A stretch of 64,000 nucleotides of DNA from Reichenbachiella sp. (GTDB lineage Bacteria > Bacteroidota > Bacteroidia > Cytophagales > Cyclobacteriaceae), in contig NZ_JAWPMM010000001.1 of NCBI RefSeq assembly GCF_033344935.1, positions 3,644,001-3,708,000 of the forward strand. Direction: 5' to 3'. The notes below the pieces were generated by a model. That model did not search any database and was not told the DNA's origin. It worked only from the letters and a program-made list of their open reading frames with translations. A program made the translations under genes and the position numbers. This document shows positions 51,764 to 60,529 of the stretch, piece after piece (the stretch's first letter is position 1; each line of letters starts with the position of its first letter).

Positions 51764-54706
51764 ATGACTTCTATCACAGAGGATATAGTTAGTAAAATTG
51801 ATAAATGCTTGAAAAAACACTTTCAGGCTAAGATTACAGAACTCCTGGATCAGGAAATTGATCACATGCTACTGATCGTAGAGCAAGTGAATACCTACTA
51901 TGCCCTACCAGCAAAAAAACGATCTTCCGATGCACAATTGGCCACGTTCAAGTCTGAACTACTGGGTCGAATTGAATCCCTGTGGCCTAAACCCGAATCG
52001 AATGACCTGGCGGTGCTTCATGAATCCTTCTTGCATGAGCTGCAAGAGATTTTGGAAGAAGTATCGATCTACCAAACGATAGAACAAAGTCATGACCGGT
52101 TTTTTGCTGTGGACACCGATCAGGCTTGGATCAAAGCTTTCAAAGTTGGAAAAAGGTTTGGTTATCAACTTACTTGTTTGCCCAATACGATCGCCAATAT
52201 TTTCAGAAAAGAGAAAAAACAGAAGCCCTATTGGAAACATGAAATTCCACTGAGAAACCTAGCTAAAAAGCACTTTTTCGCTCAGGTATTGAATGACCTT
52301 CAGTCGGTATCGGAATTACTTTACCTCTCTCTAGTCCAACAGTATATTGAGCTCAAGACATGGGAGGAAAAGCTCAGTCATGGAGATCAAGAGAGTCCCA
52401 AATACTCAGCGGATGAAATACTCAATTTTAAAAGCGAATTAGTTCAATCGGTAAAAGCCAAAATCAAAGAGATCACCGGACCCAATGCCAGGAACTTTGA
52501 ATTGGAATACGAAAAAGCGGGCACCTTTGAATTACCCGAAGCTCGCTTGAGTAATGAGATTACGATCAAAAAAATAGAATCCGCCAAGAGTCAGTGGAGT
52601 CTTAATGACCTTGAATGGCGCAATACCAACTACGCCCTATTCGAAGAATGGCGCATGGATCTTAACATCAATTTGCTCAAGCACAAAACGCTCGCCAGTT
52701 TATTGGAGTTTCAATCCACTCAGTTCAAGAAAATAGACGAATACATTGGTCCAGAGATGGATGAAATCAATGCATTCATTGATGAATGCATGGGCTCTTT
52801 GAATAAGGAGCATGAGTCTATCGCCAAAGAACTCAAGCGGCTCAACTATCTAGCCGTAAAGAAACTAGATAAAGAGGTCGTGCCTCGCCTGTGCGACAAG
52901 CTATCCAATCAGACGATTATCAATCTGATTAATAAACTGGAGGTAAACATTGCCGATCAGGTAGCCGAGCTATCAGATGAACGTGTGATCGTGAAAAGCG
53001 GCAGCTACGATGGACCCATAAAATCCGCAGAGTTGAATGTGATCTCTCCGTATGAATTGATTGCCTTTGAAACTTTGCCAGCATTCAAAAAGCAAGTGGA
53101 GCTCATCAAACAATCCTCTTTTTCTTCATTGGAGAAAATGGTGGAGAATGTGAAAGATTTGGATCACATCATCACTTTTAGTTTGTCGTCAGGTATAGCC
53201 TCCATGGACCAGCAGCGTGATCCGCAAGAAGCTATTTCTATTGCTGAAGAAGGTTTGAAACGCGCTACCACCCGATTGATCGAAGAGCGCAGTCAGCTCA
53301 CCGAAGCCATGGTGATCAACGGCAATGAGTTGGAGACCGCTATAAACACCTTTTGTGATGGCCTCATGGAATTGACATTCAATGAGAATGTCAGGGAGCT
53401 TCGCCTGCGTATCACTAAGGCCAAAGCCACCCAGCAGGCCAAAGAGGTTCGTCAAAGGCTGGAAGAAAAAATGACTACGCGTAAGAAGCGTATCACGCTC
53501 ACTTTGCTCAGCGTGTACAACGACGCTCGTCATCAACTCAGCGCGCTGAGTGAAAACTTTGTGCTCACGGCAAAAAAACCGGAGATCTCTAAGCAAGTCT
53601 CTGATTTCTTGTTGGAATCACAACAGGCCATTGACAAGTTGCCTTTGATCTATAAGCGACTGTATCAAATCGAACCGCTGGAGGATTTGGAGCTTTTCGA
53701 AGGACGAAAGGATGAGTTGACCACTTTAAAAAAAGCTTTCGATAGTTGGCAAAAAGGCCACTATGCAGCTACTGTAGTTTTAGGCGAAAAGTGGAGTGGG
53801 CTGACTTCCTTCTTGACGTATAGCTTACATCAAGGCAGTTTTCCGTTCACCATCACCAGAATGAAGATGACGGACAATGGCTGCAACGAAGATCATTTTA
53901 TCCAAATGATGCGAGCCGCGCTCAAGGAAGACACGTTCGAAAGCCTGGATGATGTCATCAGTTTCCTTAACAATTCTCCGAAGCGGGTGATCATATTGGA
54001 AGACATTCAAAACTTGTTTCAGCGAAAAGTGCATGGTTTCGAAGCCCTTCAACTGCTATTCCAATTGGTGAACAAGACTTATAAAAATGTCTTTTGGGTA
54101 ACGACTACTACGGTTTATACCTGGTCCTATCTACAGAAAACCATCAACATCAATGAGTACTTCAGTTATATCATTGAATTGAAAACATTGTCTAGCGAGC
54201 AGATCATCAATATCATCTGGAAGCGCAATCGAATCAGTGGTTTCAAAATCCAATTTGAGGTAGATGCGAGTTCAGCAAGCGATAAGAAGTTTCTCAAGCT
54301 GAAGGAAACCGAGCAGCAGGAATGGCTGAAGAAGAAATTTTTCTCCGAGCTCAACAGCTTTGCCCAAAGCAATATCAGTCTGGCGCTGATCTACTGGCTG
54401 CTGTCTACCAAAGAAGTGGACGATAGCACCATCACAGTAGGTACGTTCAAACGACCAAACCTAAACTTCCTGACCGTGCTGGCTATGGACAAGATCTATG
54501 CGCTGCATGCCCTGGTCTTGCATGACGGATTGACCATCGATCAGCTGTCTCAGATACTCAATGTAACGGTAAAGAATTGTGAACTGACCTTATTGGCCCT
54601 ACTGGAAGATGGTATATTGGTAAAAACCAAGGAAAGTTACATGGTCAACCCTGTGGTCTATAGAAATACGATCAGCTTACTTAAATCAAGAAATTTAATT
54701 CACTAA
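51764..54706 (+). CDS. Large coiled-coil protein with ATPase-like domain
   Basis: 980 residues, no signal peptide. Residues 1-640 are almost entirely helical, with long charged coiled-coil stretches. Residues 640-900 resemble an AAA+/STAND ATPase: entry motif FEGRKDELTTL, a P-loop position reading GEKWSGLTS (674-682), which keeps the loop outline but has no canonical GKT/GKS, and a Walker B-like RVIILED (741-747). The last 80 residues form a winged helix (LTIDQLSQILNVTVKNCELT, LLEDGILVKT). The stop overlaps the MscS ATG by one base (TAATG), so the two are translationally coupled. A role in gating or tethering the channel is inferred; no family is recognised. Confidence 0.72.
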   Translation: MTSITEDIVSKIDKCLKKHFQAKITELLDQEIDHMLLIVEQVNTYYALPAKKRSSDAQLATFKSELLGRIESLWPKPESNDLAVLHESFLHELQEILEEVSIYQTIEQSHDRFFAVDTDQAWIKAFKVGKRFGYQLTCLPNTIANIFRKEKKQKPYWKHEIPLRNLAKKHFFAQVLNDLQSVSELLYLSLVQQYIELKTWEEKLSHGDQESPKYSADEILNFKSELVQSVKAKIKEITGPNARNFELEYEKAGTFELPEARLSNEITIKKIESAKSQWSLNDLEWRNTNYALFEEWRMDLNINLLKHKTLASLLEFQSTQFKKIDEYIGPEMDEINAFIDECMGSLNKEHESIAKELKRLNYLAVKKLDKEVVPRLCDKLSNQTIINLINKLEVNIADQVAELSDERVIVKSGSYDGPIKSAELNVISPYELIAFETLPAFKKQVELIKQSSFSSLEKMVENVKDLDHIITFSLSSGIASMDQQRDPQEAISIAEEGLKRATTRLIEERSQLTEAMVINGNELETAINTFCDGLMELTFNENVRELRLRITKAKATQQAKEVRQRLEEKMTTRKKRITLTLLSVYNDARHQLSALSENFVLTAKKPEISKQVSDFLLESQQAIDKLPLIYKRLYQIEPLEDLELFEGRKDELTTLKKAFDSWQKGHYAATVVLGEKWSGLTSFLTYSLHQGSFPFTITRMKMTDNGCNEDHFIQMMRAALKEDTFESLDDVISFLNNSPKRVIILEDIQNLFQRKVHGFEALQLLFQLVNKTYKNVFWVTTTTVYTWSYLQKTININEYFSYIIELKTLSSEQIINIIWKRNRISGFKIQFEVDASSASDKKFLKLKETEQQEWLKKKFFSELNSFAQSNISLALIYWLLSTKEVDDSTITVGTFKRPNLNFLTVLAMDKIYALHALVLHDGLTIDQLSQILNVTVKNCELTLLALLEDGILVKTKESYMVNPVVYRNTISLLKSRNLIH

Positions 54707-55668
54707 TGAAAAAGTTAGTTTTCATATTCCTTTGGCTGATTACAAGCTTTACCACTTTTGGTCAAGCAACAGACAGTCTGGACCTGGCACTGATCGATTC
54801 GATCGTGGTGGCCAAGGTAGATTCAGTGCATTCCTTGGACTCGGCGCAGTACGCACCGCAAACGGCCGAAAAGAAAAAAGTGGACCTCAAGACGCCTCCG
54901 CAAGTTTCTGAATTGATCTCCCTTCCTAATTTATTTTGGAGCTTGATCTTTATCCTCGTGGGCTACTTTGTGATCAAGTTTACCTCACGCATTTTAGAAA
55001 TCTTTGCGGAGCGAAGCACCAAGTATCGAATTACGATCAAGAGTATCATTCCGGTGGTGAAGATTATGGGCTGGGTAATGGTCATCTTTCTGATTGTGGT
55101 AGGTATCTATCAACCACCGGCGGCTACTGTATTGGCATTCTCTGCTTCTATCGGTGTAGCGGTGGGCTTTGCCTCTCAGGACATACTCAAAAACATATTT
55201 GGCGGAATTGTGATCCTTTTCGATAGACCATTCAACTCGGGAGATAAAATACAAGTAGGTGATACTTATGGCGAAGTGGTAGAAATCGGTCTGCGCTCGA
55301 CGCGTATCGTCACGCCTGATGACAACCTAGTCACGATACCCAATGGCGAAATCATGAACAGCTCCGTCTCCAATGCCAATGCCGGAGAAGCCAACTGTCA
55401 GGTGGTGGCAGAAATATACTTGCCCATAGATGCGGACACCGTGCATGTGCGTGCACTGGCCACACAAGCGGCTCAGGTATCCAAATACATCTTCCTCAAC
55501 AAACCCATCGTGGTGGTCTTCTCCAATGAATACAAGGAAAGACAGTCGATCATCAAAATGAAGATCAAAGCCTACGTCTTAGACATCCGCGATGAGTTCA
55601 AATTCAAAAGTGAAATGACCGAGATCGTGATCAAGAAGTTGTTGGAAGAAGGGGTTTTGAAGGGGTAG
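54706..55668 (+). CDS. MscS family mechanosensitive ion channel
   Basis: 320 residues. A Sec signal (FIFLWLITSFTTFGQ) and a short periplasmic segment precede three membrane helices (about 70-92, 108-130 and 138-160). The pore helix and the first beta-domain are clear: GVAVGFASQDILKNIFGGIV, ILFDRPFNSGDKIQVGDTYG and VTPDDNLVTIPNGEIMNSSV. It should open on membrane tension. Unlike classic MscS, its N-terminal region is a secreted extension. It is coupled to the 980-residue ATPase-like gene, which is unusual for a channel that normally works alone. Confidence 0.88.
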   Translation: MKKLVFIFLWLITSFTTFGQATDSLDLALIDSIVVAKVDSVHSLDSAQYAPQTAEKKKVDLKTPPQVSELISLPNLFWSLIFILVGYFVIKFTSRILEIFAERSTKYRITIKSIIPVVKIMGWVMVIFLIVVGIYQPPAATVLAFSASIGVAVGFASQDILKNIFGGIVILFDRPFNSGDKIQVGDTYGEVVEIGLRSTRIVTPDDNLVTIPNGEIMNSSVSNANAGEANCQVVAEIYLPIDADTVHVRALATQAAQVSKYIFLNKPIVVVFSNEYKERQSIIKMKIKAYVLDIRDEFKFKSEMTEIVIKKLLEEGVLKG

Positions 55669-55675
55669 ATATGAA

Positions 55676-55690
55676 CGCATTGCAAATGCG
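55676..55690. terminator. Short hairpin after the MscS gene
   Basis: CGCATT and AATGCG form a perfect 6-bp stem around GCA, eight bases after the MscS stop. It has no T-run. It may be part of the 3' flank of lone gene 3. Confidence 0.35.
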
Positions 55691-55736
55691 ATCGAGCGGG
55701 GGCAGCAGATAAGCAGTTTGGTACATTGCTCGCGAT

Positions 55737-55744
55737 TGTTAGCA
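55737..55744. repeat. 3' boundary inverted repeat of lone gene 3
   Basis: TGTTAGCA is the exact inverse of TGCTAACA at 56225-56232; the pair brackets the gene 55749-56216, and this copy lies five bases beyond its stop. The AAC/GTT triplet at the core matches the other boundary repeats. Confidence 0.55.
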
Positions 55745-55748
55745 ATTG

Positions 55749-56216
55749 TTATTGATAGTCTTCTTCAGTCCATCTGTCATCTAAAAATAGATTGGTTAGT
55801 TTACCATCAATATCGCCGTAAAATATTGTTGTGTCCGAAGATATGGTCAACCATGAACCAGAGTTAATGCTGAATTTAAAGTTGTTCTCGTTCTGGTTAA
55901 GTATTCCGTTCACGTAGCATGGATATTGACCAAATTCGTAGTGCCATTGACTTCCGTTGATTGGAATAAGAAGTTTCAATATTTGTTCGATATCAGACTC
56001 CGAAAGTTTCCATTCATTACATGCGGAATCAGTAAGTTCATATTCATTCGAATGCTCAAACCTTACAATTTGAAATTCATCGTTCGGCTCAAATCTAAAT
56101 GCATTATTAGAAATGTTAGTTTGCTCTTTCTTAGGTGTTTTCTGTTGTGAAGTCTTATTCTGTGTATTACAAGAACTTAAAATTATCAGAAGTATTAGAA
56201 TTCTAGCTTTATGCAT
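55749..56216 (-). CDS. Small lipoprotein of unknown function, lone gene 3
   Basis: 155 residues with a lipoprotein signal (RILILLIILSSC, Cys16). A Lys/Gln/Thr-rich linker (NKTSQQKTPKKEQT) leads to a compact domain with SDIEQILKLLIPING, WHYEFGQYPCYVNGI and WLTISSDTTIFYG. No family is recognised. It is AT-rich, stands alone on the minus strand and is bracketed by TGTTAGCA/TGCTAACA (55737 and 56225), as with the two other lone genes. It is probably exported to the envelope. Function unknown. Confidence 0.6.
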   Translation of the reverse strand: MHKARILILLIILSSCNTQNKTSQQKTPKKEQTNISNNAFRFEPNDEFQIVRFEHSNEYELTDSACNEWKLSESDIEQILKLLIPINGSQWHYEFGQYPCYVNGILNQNENNFKFSINSGSWLTISSDTTIFYGDIDGKLTNLFLDDRWTEEDYQ

Positions 56217-56224
56217 GAATTGTA

Positions 56225-56238
56225 TGCTAACATTTGTA
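56225..56238 (-). repeat. 5' boundary repeat of lone gene 3
   Basis: TGCTAACATTTGTA: its first eight bases invert TGTTAGCA at 55737-55744, and TAACATTTGT matches the start of the shared block beside lone gene 1 (5049-5058). The second part of the block (TATCCGCACTG) is missing here. Confidence 0.55.
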
Positions 56239-56247
56239 CTATTCTTA

Positions 56248-56316
56248 ATTCTCAGAAGGGCTGCTCCTCAAGGATAGGAAGTTTTGGAATGAGATCAAAG
56301 ATAGAGACAGTAGAAT
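56248..56316. repeat. Dispersed intergenic repeat, copy D
   Basis: ATTCTCAGAAGGGCTGCT, CTCAAGGATAGGAAG and GAATGAGATCAAAGA follow the order of copy C at 50189. It starts 15 bases after the boundary repeat of lone gene 3. Confidence 0.7.
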
Positions 56317-56322
56317 CCGAAG

Positions 56323-56493
56323 GAGATGGCCACGTCGTTGGACTAATTCTTTATAATAGGAAGATACTGCAAAACTCCTCGCCATGACGTGGTGAAATAG
56401 GCCTCGGATGTTAAAAGTAAATAATCAATCTTATTTAACGTCATGGCGAGGCATGCTATTTGATGCCAATCAAATGGACAACGCGGCAATCTT
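56323..56493. repeat. Long imperfect inverted repeat
   Basis: The left arm (GATGGCCACGTCGTTGGAC, 56325-56343, and CTCCTCGCCATGACG, 56385-56399) is complementary to the right arm (AACGTCATGGCGAGG, 56438-56452, and GACAACGCGGCAATCTT, 56477-56493). It is related to the element at 50267-50417, sharing the GTCATGGCGAGG/GTCATTGCGAGG and GCGGCAATCT ends. Confidence 0.7.
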
Positions 56494-56603
56494 AGAAACT
56501 TTTGGCACTTCCTTTCTCCCACCAGTTGTACGATCTATTTGGCTAAGTTCAGCAGCCGCCACATACAGTTACAGCAATATCAGCAGCGAATACTTCTGAA
56601 ACG

Positions 56604-56636
56604 AAACCTGCAAGGTTTTAAAAACCTTACAGGTTT
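56604..56636. repeat. AAACCTGCAAGG-type hairpin repeat
   Basis: AAACCTGCAAGGTTTT (56604-56619) and AAAACCTTACAGGTTT (56621-56636) are complementary with one mismatch. This is a common intergenic hairpin of Bacteroidota. It lies about 50 bases downstream of the stop of the minus-strand DUF2914 gene and may help end that transcript. Confidence 0.7.
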
Positions 56637-56688
56637 AATCAATTTAAAGGGAGAATAACGCAATAATTGGGGCAAGGACTCTATGAGA

Positions 56689-57804
56689 CTAAAAAACCTT
56701 AACAGCCGTATTCCTTGTTGCGCCTTCTCGGGTCTTCACTATTTCGAAGTCTACCATACCAAGAACCAAGCCCTCTTCCGTGATAACCTCCACTTCCCAT
56801 CGTCCCGGCTTGACCCAATGTTTGTAGGTATAACCGCGATAGCCGTCCGTGCGTCCTCCTCGTACATTGATGCCAATGTCCTCTACTACTTCCCATTCTT
56901 CTAAGCTGACATTGTACCATTTCCACCGATGATAGACCTCTTTCTCCAAATTAGTCGGGGCAAAAATGGAAGTGAAGACGTAAACCTTCTCGTTCGGTCG
57001 CCAAAGTAATTTCAGACGGTGTGCCCGCCAGAAGACATGCCATTCGTCTTTTTCGTAAAGCACTGAATACTTACCGTCTTCATATTTCACCTGATGACCT
57101 ACTAATCCACTCTTAAGTGCCAAAGGAACGGGTGGAATTAACTTGAAAAAATAGAAAACATAAATGAGCGAATAAATGCCCACAACCAAACTCAGCAGTT
57201 TACCCAAGTGCACCTGCCTTCTGGTACTAGCACTTCGTAGATAGACTTTTCGAACAAGCGCCAAAGTACACGCCATGCTGATCAGACCAGAAACCACAAA
57301 CACCACTGTATTCATCTGCTTGATAAATACAGGAATCATAAAAGTAAAAAAGGTGAAGCTGATAAAGCTGTAGACGCTAAACTGCAGATATTTATTGGAC
57401 AATTTCCTTTTCAGAAATTCATTGGTAATGAATAGAATGACTATAATGCTGAAAAAAGAAACCGTCTTGGACAGCGACACACTTCGTGAAAAATAGATCA
57501 CATAGGCACTCGATAAAGCGCCAAAGAAAAACTGAATAGCCAAGGGGAAGTATTCTTCAAATCGCTCTAGAAAGGTGTTCTTCCATCTGCCATCTTCTGC
57601 CAGATTGAAAGCATAAATCATAAATGAAAGGGATGACATATGCAGGCACAGCATAGTCAAGTCATACGCTCGATCGATGCGACCTAAGGTTAATGAATCG
57701 AAAACAAAACCGCCTATAAAGAAAACAATAGGCGCATACTTTTTGTTCCTGATGAGATATTGTCCGGAAGTACTATTTCGAATTCTGGTTACTACTTTAT
57801 TCAT
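56689..57804 (-). CDS. DUF2914 membrane protein
   Basis: 371 residues. The first 235 form about seven hydrophobic segments; the C-terminal 65 residues (YHRWKWYNVSLEEWEVVED, RGGRTDGYRGYTYKHWVKPG and WEVEVITEEGLVLGMVDFEI) match DUF2914, a small beta domain found on the periplasmic side. A middle region (DEWHVFWRAHRLKLLWRPNE) carries aromatic and charged residues. Function unknown. It is monocistronic, followed by the hairpin repeat at 56604 and divergent from the acyl-CoA dehydrogenase. Confidence 0.8.
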   Translation of the reverse strand: MNKVVTRIRNSTSGQYLIRNKKYAPIVFFIGGFVFDSLTLGRIDRAYDLTMLCLHMSSLSFMIYAFNLAEDGRWKNTFLERFEEYFPLAIQFFFGALSSAYVIYFSRSVSLSKTVSFFSIIVILFITNEFLKRKLSNKYLQFSVYSFISFTFFTFMIPVFIKQMNTVVFVVSGLISMACTLALVRKVYLRSASTRRQVHLGKLLSLVVGIYSLIYVFYFFKLIPPVPLALKSGLVGHQVKYEDGKYSVLYEKDEWHVFWRAHRLKLLWRPNEKVYVFTSIFAPTNLEKEVYHRWKWYNVSLEEWEVVEDIGINVRGGRTDGYRGYTYKHWVKPGRWEVEVITEEGLVLGMVDFEIVKTREGATRNTAVKVF

Positions 57805-57969
57805 TCAGTTGTGAAGAGGCGTAAATATAAGTGAATACTGTTGGCGATACCGATCAATTAATAGCCGCAAACACAAGTATATCAAAGTCTATTCGACTAA
57901 CAAAAATCCAACCATTCCAAAGGAATTGTAGTCAATCCCCATTAATTTAAGACATTAACTTTTTCAAAA

Positions 57970-59754
57970 ATGAAATACTACGATCCCCAAACGCTCTCTT
58001 TCCTTTTGTCAGAAGTTCATCACTTGGATGAATTGCTACAAGCTGACCGATTTGCTGCTTATGACAAGGCCTCTATTGATTTATTGCTCGATGCAGTGAA
58101 AGACTTTAGTGATACGGCGCTCTTCCCATACATTCAGGAGATGGATGAGAAGCCTTGCGTGTTCAAAGATGGAAAGGTGACGGTTCATGAGCAATTTGGC
58201 CCTATTCTGAAAAAAGCGGGAGAAATGGGATTGGTCAGTGCGGCCATGAATGAGGAAGACAATGGCTTGCAAATGCCGATGCTCGTCGTCAATGCTTTGT
58301 ATTTCATTATGGAAGCTGCAAATAATCACGTCACAGGATATCTAGGCCTTACCGCCGGCGCGGCCAACGTCATTCTGACTTTCGGATCTGAAAAATTGAA
58401 ACAAAAGTATGTCCCCAAGATGCTCACTATGGAATGGGGCGGCACAATGTGCCTCACCGAACCCCAAGCAGGCAGCTCTTTGTCAGACATTACTTCTTCG
58501 GCTAAGCCATTGGACGATGGCTCCTATTCCATCAAAGGTCAAAAAATATTCATTTCCGCGAGTGATCATCAGTTTTCTGATAATTTCATTCATCTGGTGT
58601 TGGCTCGAATTGACGGCGCTCCAGCAGGCACCAAAGGCATTTCTTTGTTTGTAGTTCCACAATATCATGTGAATGACGATGGATCTACGGATGATTACAA
58701 CCATGTGGATGTAGTCGGCGAATTCGTGAAGCTTGGTCAACGCGGATACTGCACCAATCATTTGGCCTTTGGGGATAGTGGTGAAAGTGTCGGGTATCTC
58801 ATCGGCGAAGCCAATCAAGGGCTCAGCTATATGTTTCAATTGATGAATGAGGCCAGAGTAGCCACAGGGCGCATGGGCACTGGTATTGCTTCGGCGGCCT
58901 ACTATGCTTCTTTGCAGTATGCCAAGGAACGCCCACAGGGACGTAAGCTACAAAGCACTGGCAAGAAAGATCCTTCCGTGGAGCAAACCCTTATCATTAA
59001 TCATCCGGATGTGAAACGCATGTTATTGCATCAAAAGGCTATCGTAGAAGGCTGTTTGAGTTTGATTTTGCAATGTTCTTATTACCTGGATCAGCATGTC
59101 ATTTCCGAAGGTGAGGAAAAAAAGAAATACCACCTGTTGACAGAAATTCTTAACCCTGTTGCCAAGACCTACCCTTCTGAAGCTGGCAAGGATGCCGTGG
59201 ATATAGGACTACAAGTCCTTGGTGGCTATGGCTACATGATGGATTTCATCTCACAGCAATACCTCAGGGACATTCGAATTATATCGATTTATGAAGGCAC
59301 TACAGGCATACAATCCCTCGATCTAATGGGACGAAAAGTAACGATGCATGATGGTGCAGCCTTAAAGCTTTTAGCTAATGAAATAGAAGAGACCATTAAA
59401 TTGGCTATAAGCAAAGAAGAATTGAAAAGCTATGCCACGACGCTCGGAGCAAACGCCCAACTCATTCAAACTACCTTAGGTCATTTGGTTCCATTTGCCA
59501 TGAAAGGCAACCATGAGAGATATCTGGCCGACGCTACGATTTTTATGGATTTATTCAGTACGGTGGTAATCGGCTGGCAATGGCTGAAGATGGGACTGGC
59601 AGCTTTAAAGCAAAATGACGCCAACTTTAAAGCAAGCAAACTCCACACGCTGGATTATTTCTACAAGTACGAAATGTCACGCTGCAAAGGCCTGCATAAG
59701 ACGATCTGTGATGACTCAGAAGTGACTATAAAGATGAATGAGGAAATGTTTTGA
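57970..59754 (+). CDS. Acyl-CoA dehydrogenase, long form
   Basis: 594 residues, about 200 longer than the classic enzyme, with a C-terminal extension (residues 440-594) seen in FadE-type long members. The FAD-binding segment TMCLTEPQAGSSLSDITSSA and the GQKIFISASDHQF loop are clear. The conserved C-terminal motif ISIYEGTTGIQSLDLMGRK includes the Glu that in this group acts as catalytic base. It oxidises acyl-CoA to enoyl-CoA in fatty acid breakdown, passing electrons to ETF. It ends at the base before the stop of the convergent lipoprotein gene. Confidence 0.9.
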   Translation: MKYYDPQTLSFLLSEVHHLDELLQADRFAAYDKASIDLLLDAVKDFSDTALFPYIQEMDEKPCVFKDGKVTVHEQFGPILKKAGEMGLVSAAMNEEDNGLQMPMLVVNALYFIMEAANNHVTGYLGLTAGAANVILTFGSEKLKQKYVPKMLTMEWGGTMCLTEPQAGSSLSDITSSAKPLDDGSYSIKGQKIFISASDHQFSDNFIHLVLARIDGAPAGTKGISLFVVPQYHVNDDGSTDDYNHVDVVGEFVKLGQRGYCTNHLAFGDSGESVGYLIGEANQGLSYMFQLMNEARVATGRMGTGIASAAYYASLQYAKERPQGRKLQSTGKKDPSVEQTLIINHPDVKRMLLHQKAIVEGCLSLILQCSYYLDQHVISEGEEKKKYHLLTEILNPVAKTYPSEAGKDAVDIGLQVLGGYGYMMDFISQQYLRDIRIISIYEGTTGIQSLDLMGRKVTMHDGAALKLLANEIEETIKLAISKEELKSYATTLGANAQLIQTTLGHLVPFAMKGNHERYLADATIFMDLFSTVVIGWQWLKMGLAALKQNDANFKASKLHTLDYFYKYEMSRCKGLHKTICDDSEVTIKMNEEMF

Positions 59755-60414
59755 TCATCCTACTCTTTTTAAATGATATTGGACATCCATCTCTTTGTTT
59801 TGTAGACGAAGTTCCCTACCCCAAAACCAGACATCCCAAAGTGTATCATCTCTTTCGAAAATCACTTTGTGATGACGCGTGTTGATTGCCGACTTTCCCT
59901 GATCCATAATGCCTTTTTCATCTGAAATGATGTAGTTTCCAGCTTCGTCGATAGTCATGAAAGTTTCGGGCATTTTTTCTGGTACTCCTTCTTTCATCAT
60001 CAAAAACATTTCCCACTTACCAATCACACGCTTTTCAAATTCATCAAAAGTTGGGATTTGATCTACGAGAACAAACTTCAACTCGATCCTTCTGTTGATT
60101 TCGTCTCTACCAGCTAAAAGCAAATGATCCTTGACTCGTTTGGCTTTCCAATCCGAATTAAACCACCCTTTGGCATCTGTACCTTGAAAGTGGATTTTGC
60201 TCTCTCCGAGTTGATACACACCGCTCATGTCGCCGGTGGTTCTGGAGACGGCATAGCTACCATGGGGATCTATCTGCAAGTAAGTGGCCTCGCCAGCTAC
60301 CATTATTTTGTCTCGAAGCGCAGACTCTAATTCCCATAGGCCTATGAGGTCTTCTTTTTGAAGGGGTTGACAACTCAAGATTGCAAGAAGCAAGAATATA
60401 CTGAAGTTTCTCAT
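59755..60414 (-). CDS. Lipocalin-like lipoprotein
   Basis: 219 residues with a lipoprotein signal (FLLLAILSC, Cys15). The mature protein has two similar halves, each starting with a strand-helix such as LIGLWELESALRD and VIGKWEMFLMMKEG and continuing with short strands (SYAVSRTTGDMSGVYQLGES, NYIISDEKGIMDQGK). The WxLxS/GxWEM start is typical of small lipocalin-like proteins (DUF4923/DUF5004-type). Location is periplasmic or outer membrane. Ligand unknown. It converges end-to-end with the acyl-CoA dehydrogenase. Confidence 0.65.
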   Translation of the reverse strand: MRNFSIFLLLAILSCQPLQKEDLIGLWELESALRDKIMVAGEATYLQIDPHGSYAVSRTTGDMSGVYQLGESKIHFQGTDAKGWFNSDWKAKRVKDHLLLAGRDEINRRIELKFVLVDQIPTFDEFEKRVIGKWEMFLMMKEGVPEKMPETFMTIDEAGNYIISDEKGIMDQGKSAINTRHHKVIFERDDTLWDVWFWGRELRLQNKEMDVQYHLKRVG

Positions 60415-60529
60415 AGTTGATGATTACTAATCTCTAAACTAAGCAATCGATGTTATTAACACCAATCACAACCTTTTCAATTTCTCTGCGTTATTTTGTT
60501 TATAATATAAACTACTTTATAATTACGTC

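Larger units (their letters stand above)
56217..56688. other. Gene-free repeat region downstream of lone gene 3
   Basis: 472 bases. It contains the 5' boundary of lone gene 3 (56225-56238), dispersed repeat copy D (56248-56316), a long inverted repeat (56323-56493) and a short hairpin repeat (56604-56636). An open frame at 56408-56599 lies within the inverted repeat and is not considered a gene. Confidence 0.7.

Noticed and set aside
54706-55668. Considered whether the channel is a bestrophin or TolQ-like protein.
   Set aside because: The GFASQDILKNIFGG pore helix and the FNSGDKIQVGD beta-domain are specific to MscS.
56408-56599. 63-codon open frame on the plus strand.
   Set aside because: It lies within the right arm of a long intergenic inverted repeat; the translation reflects repeat sequence.
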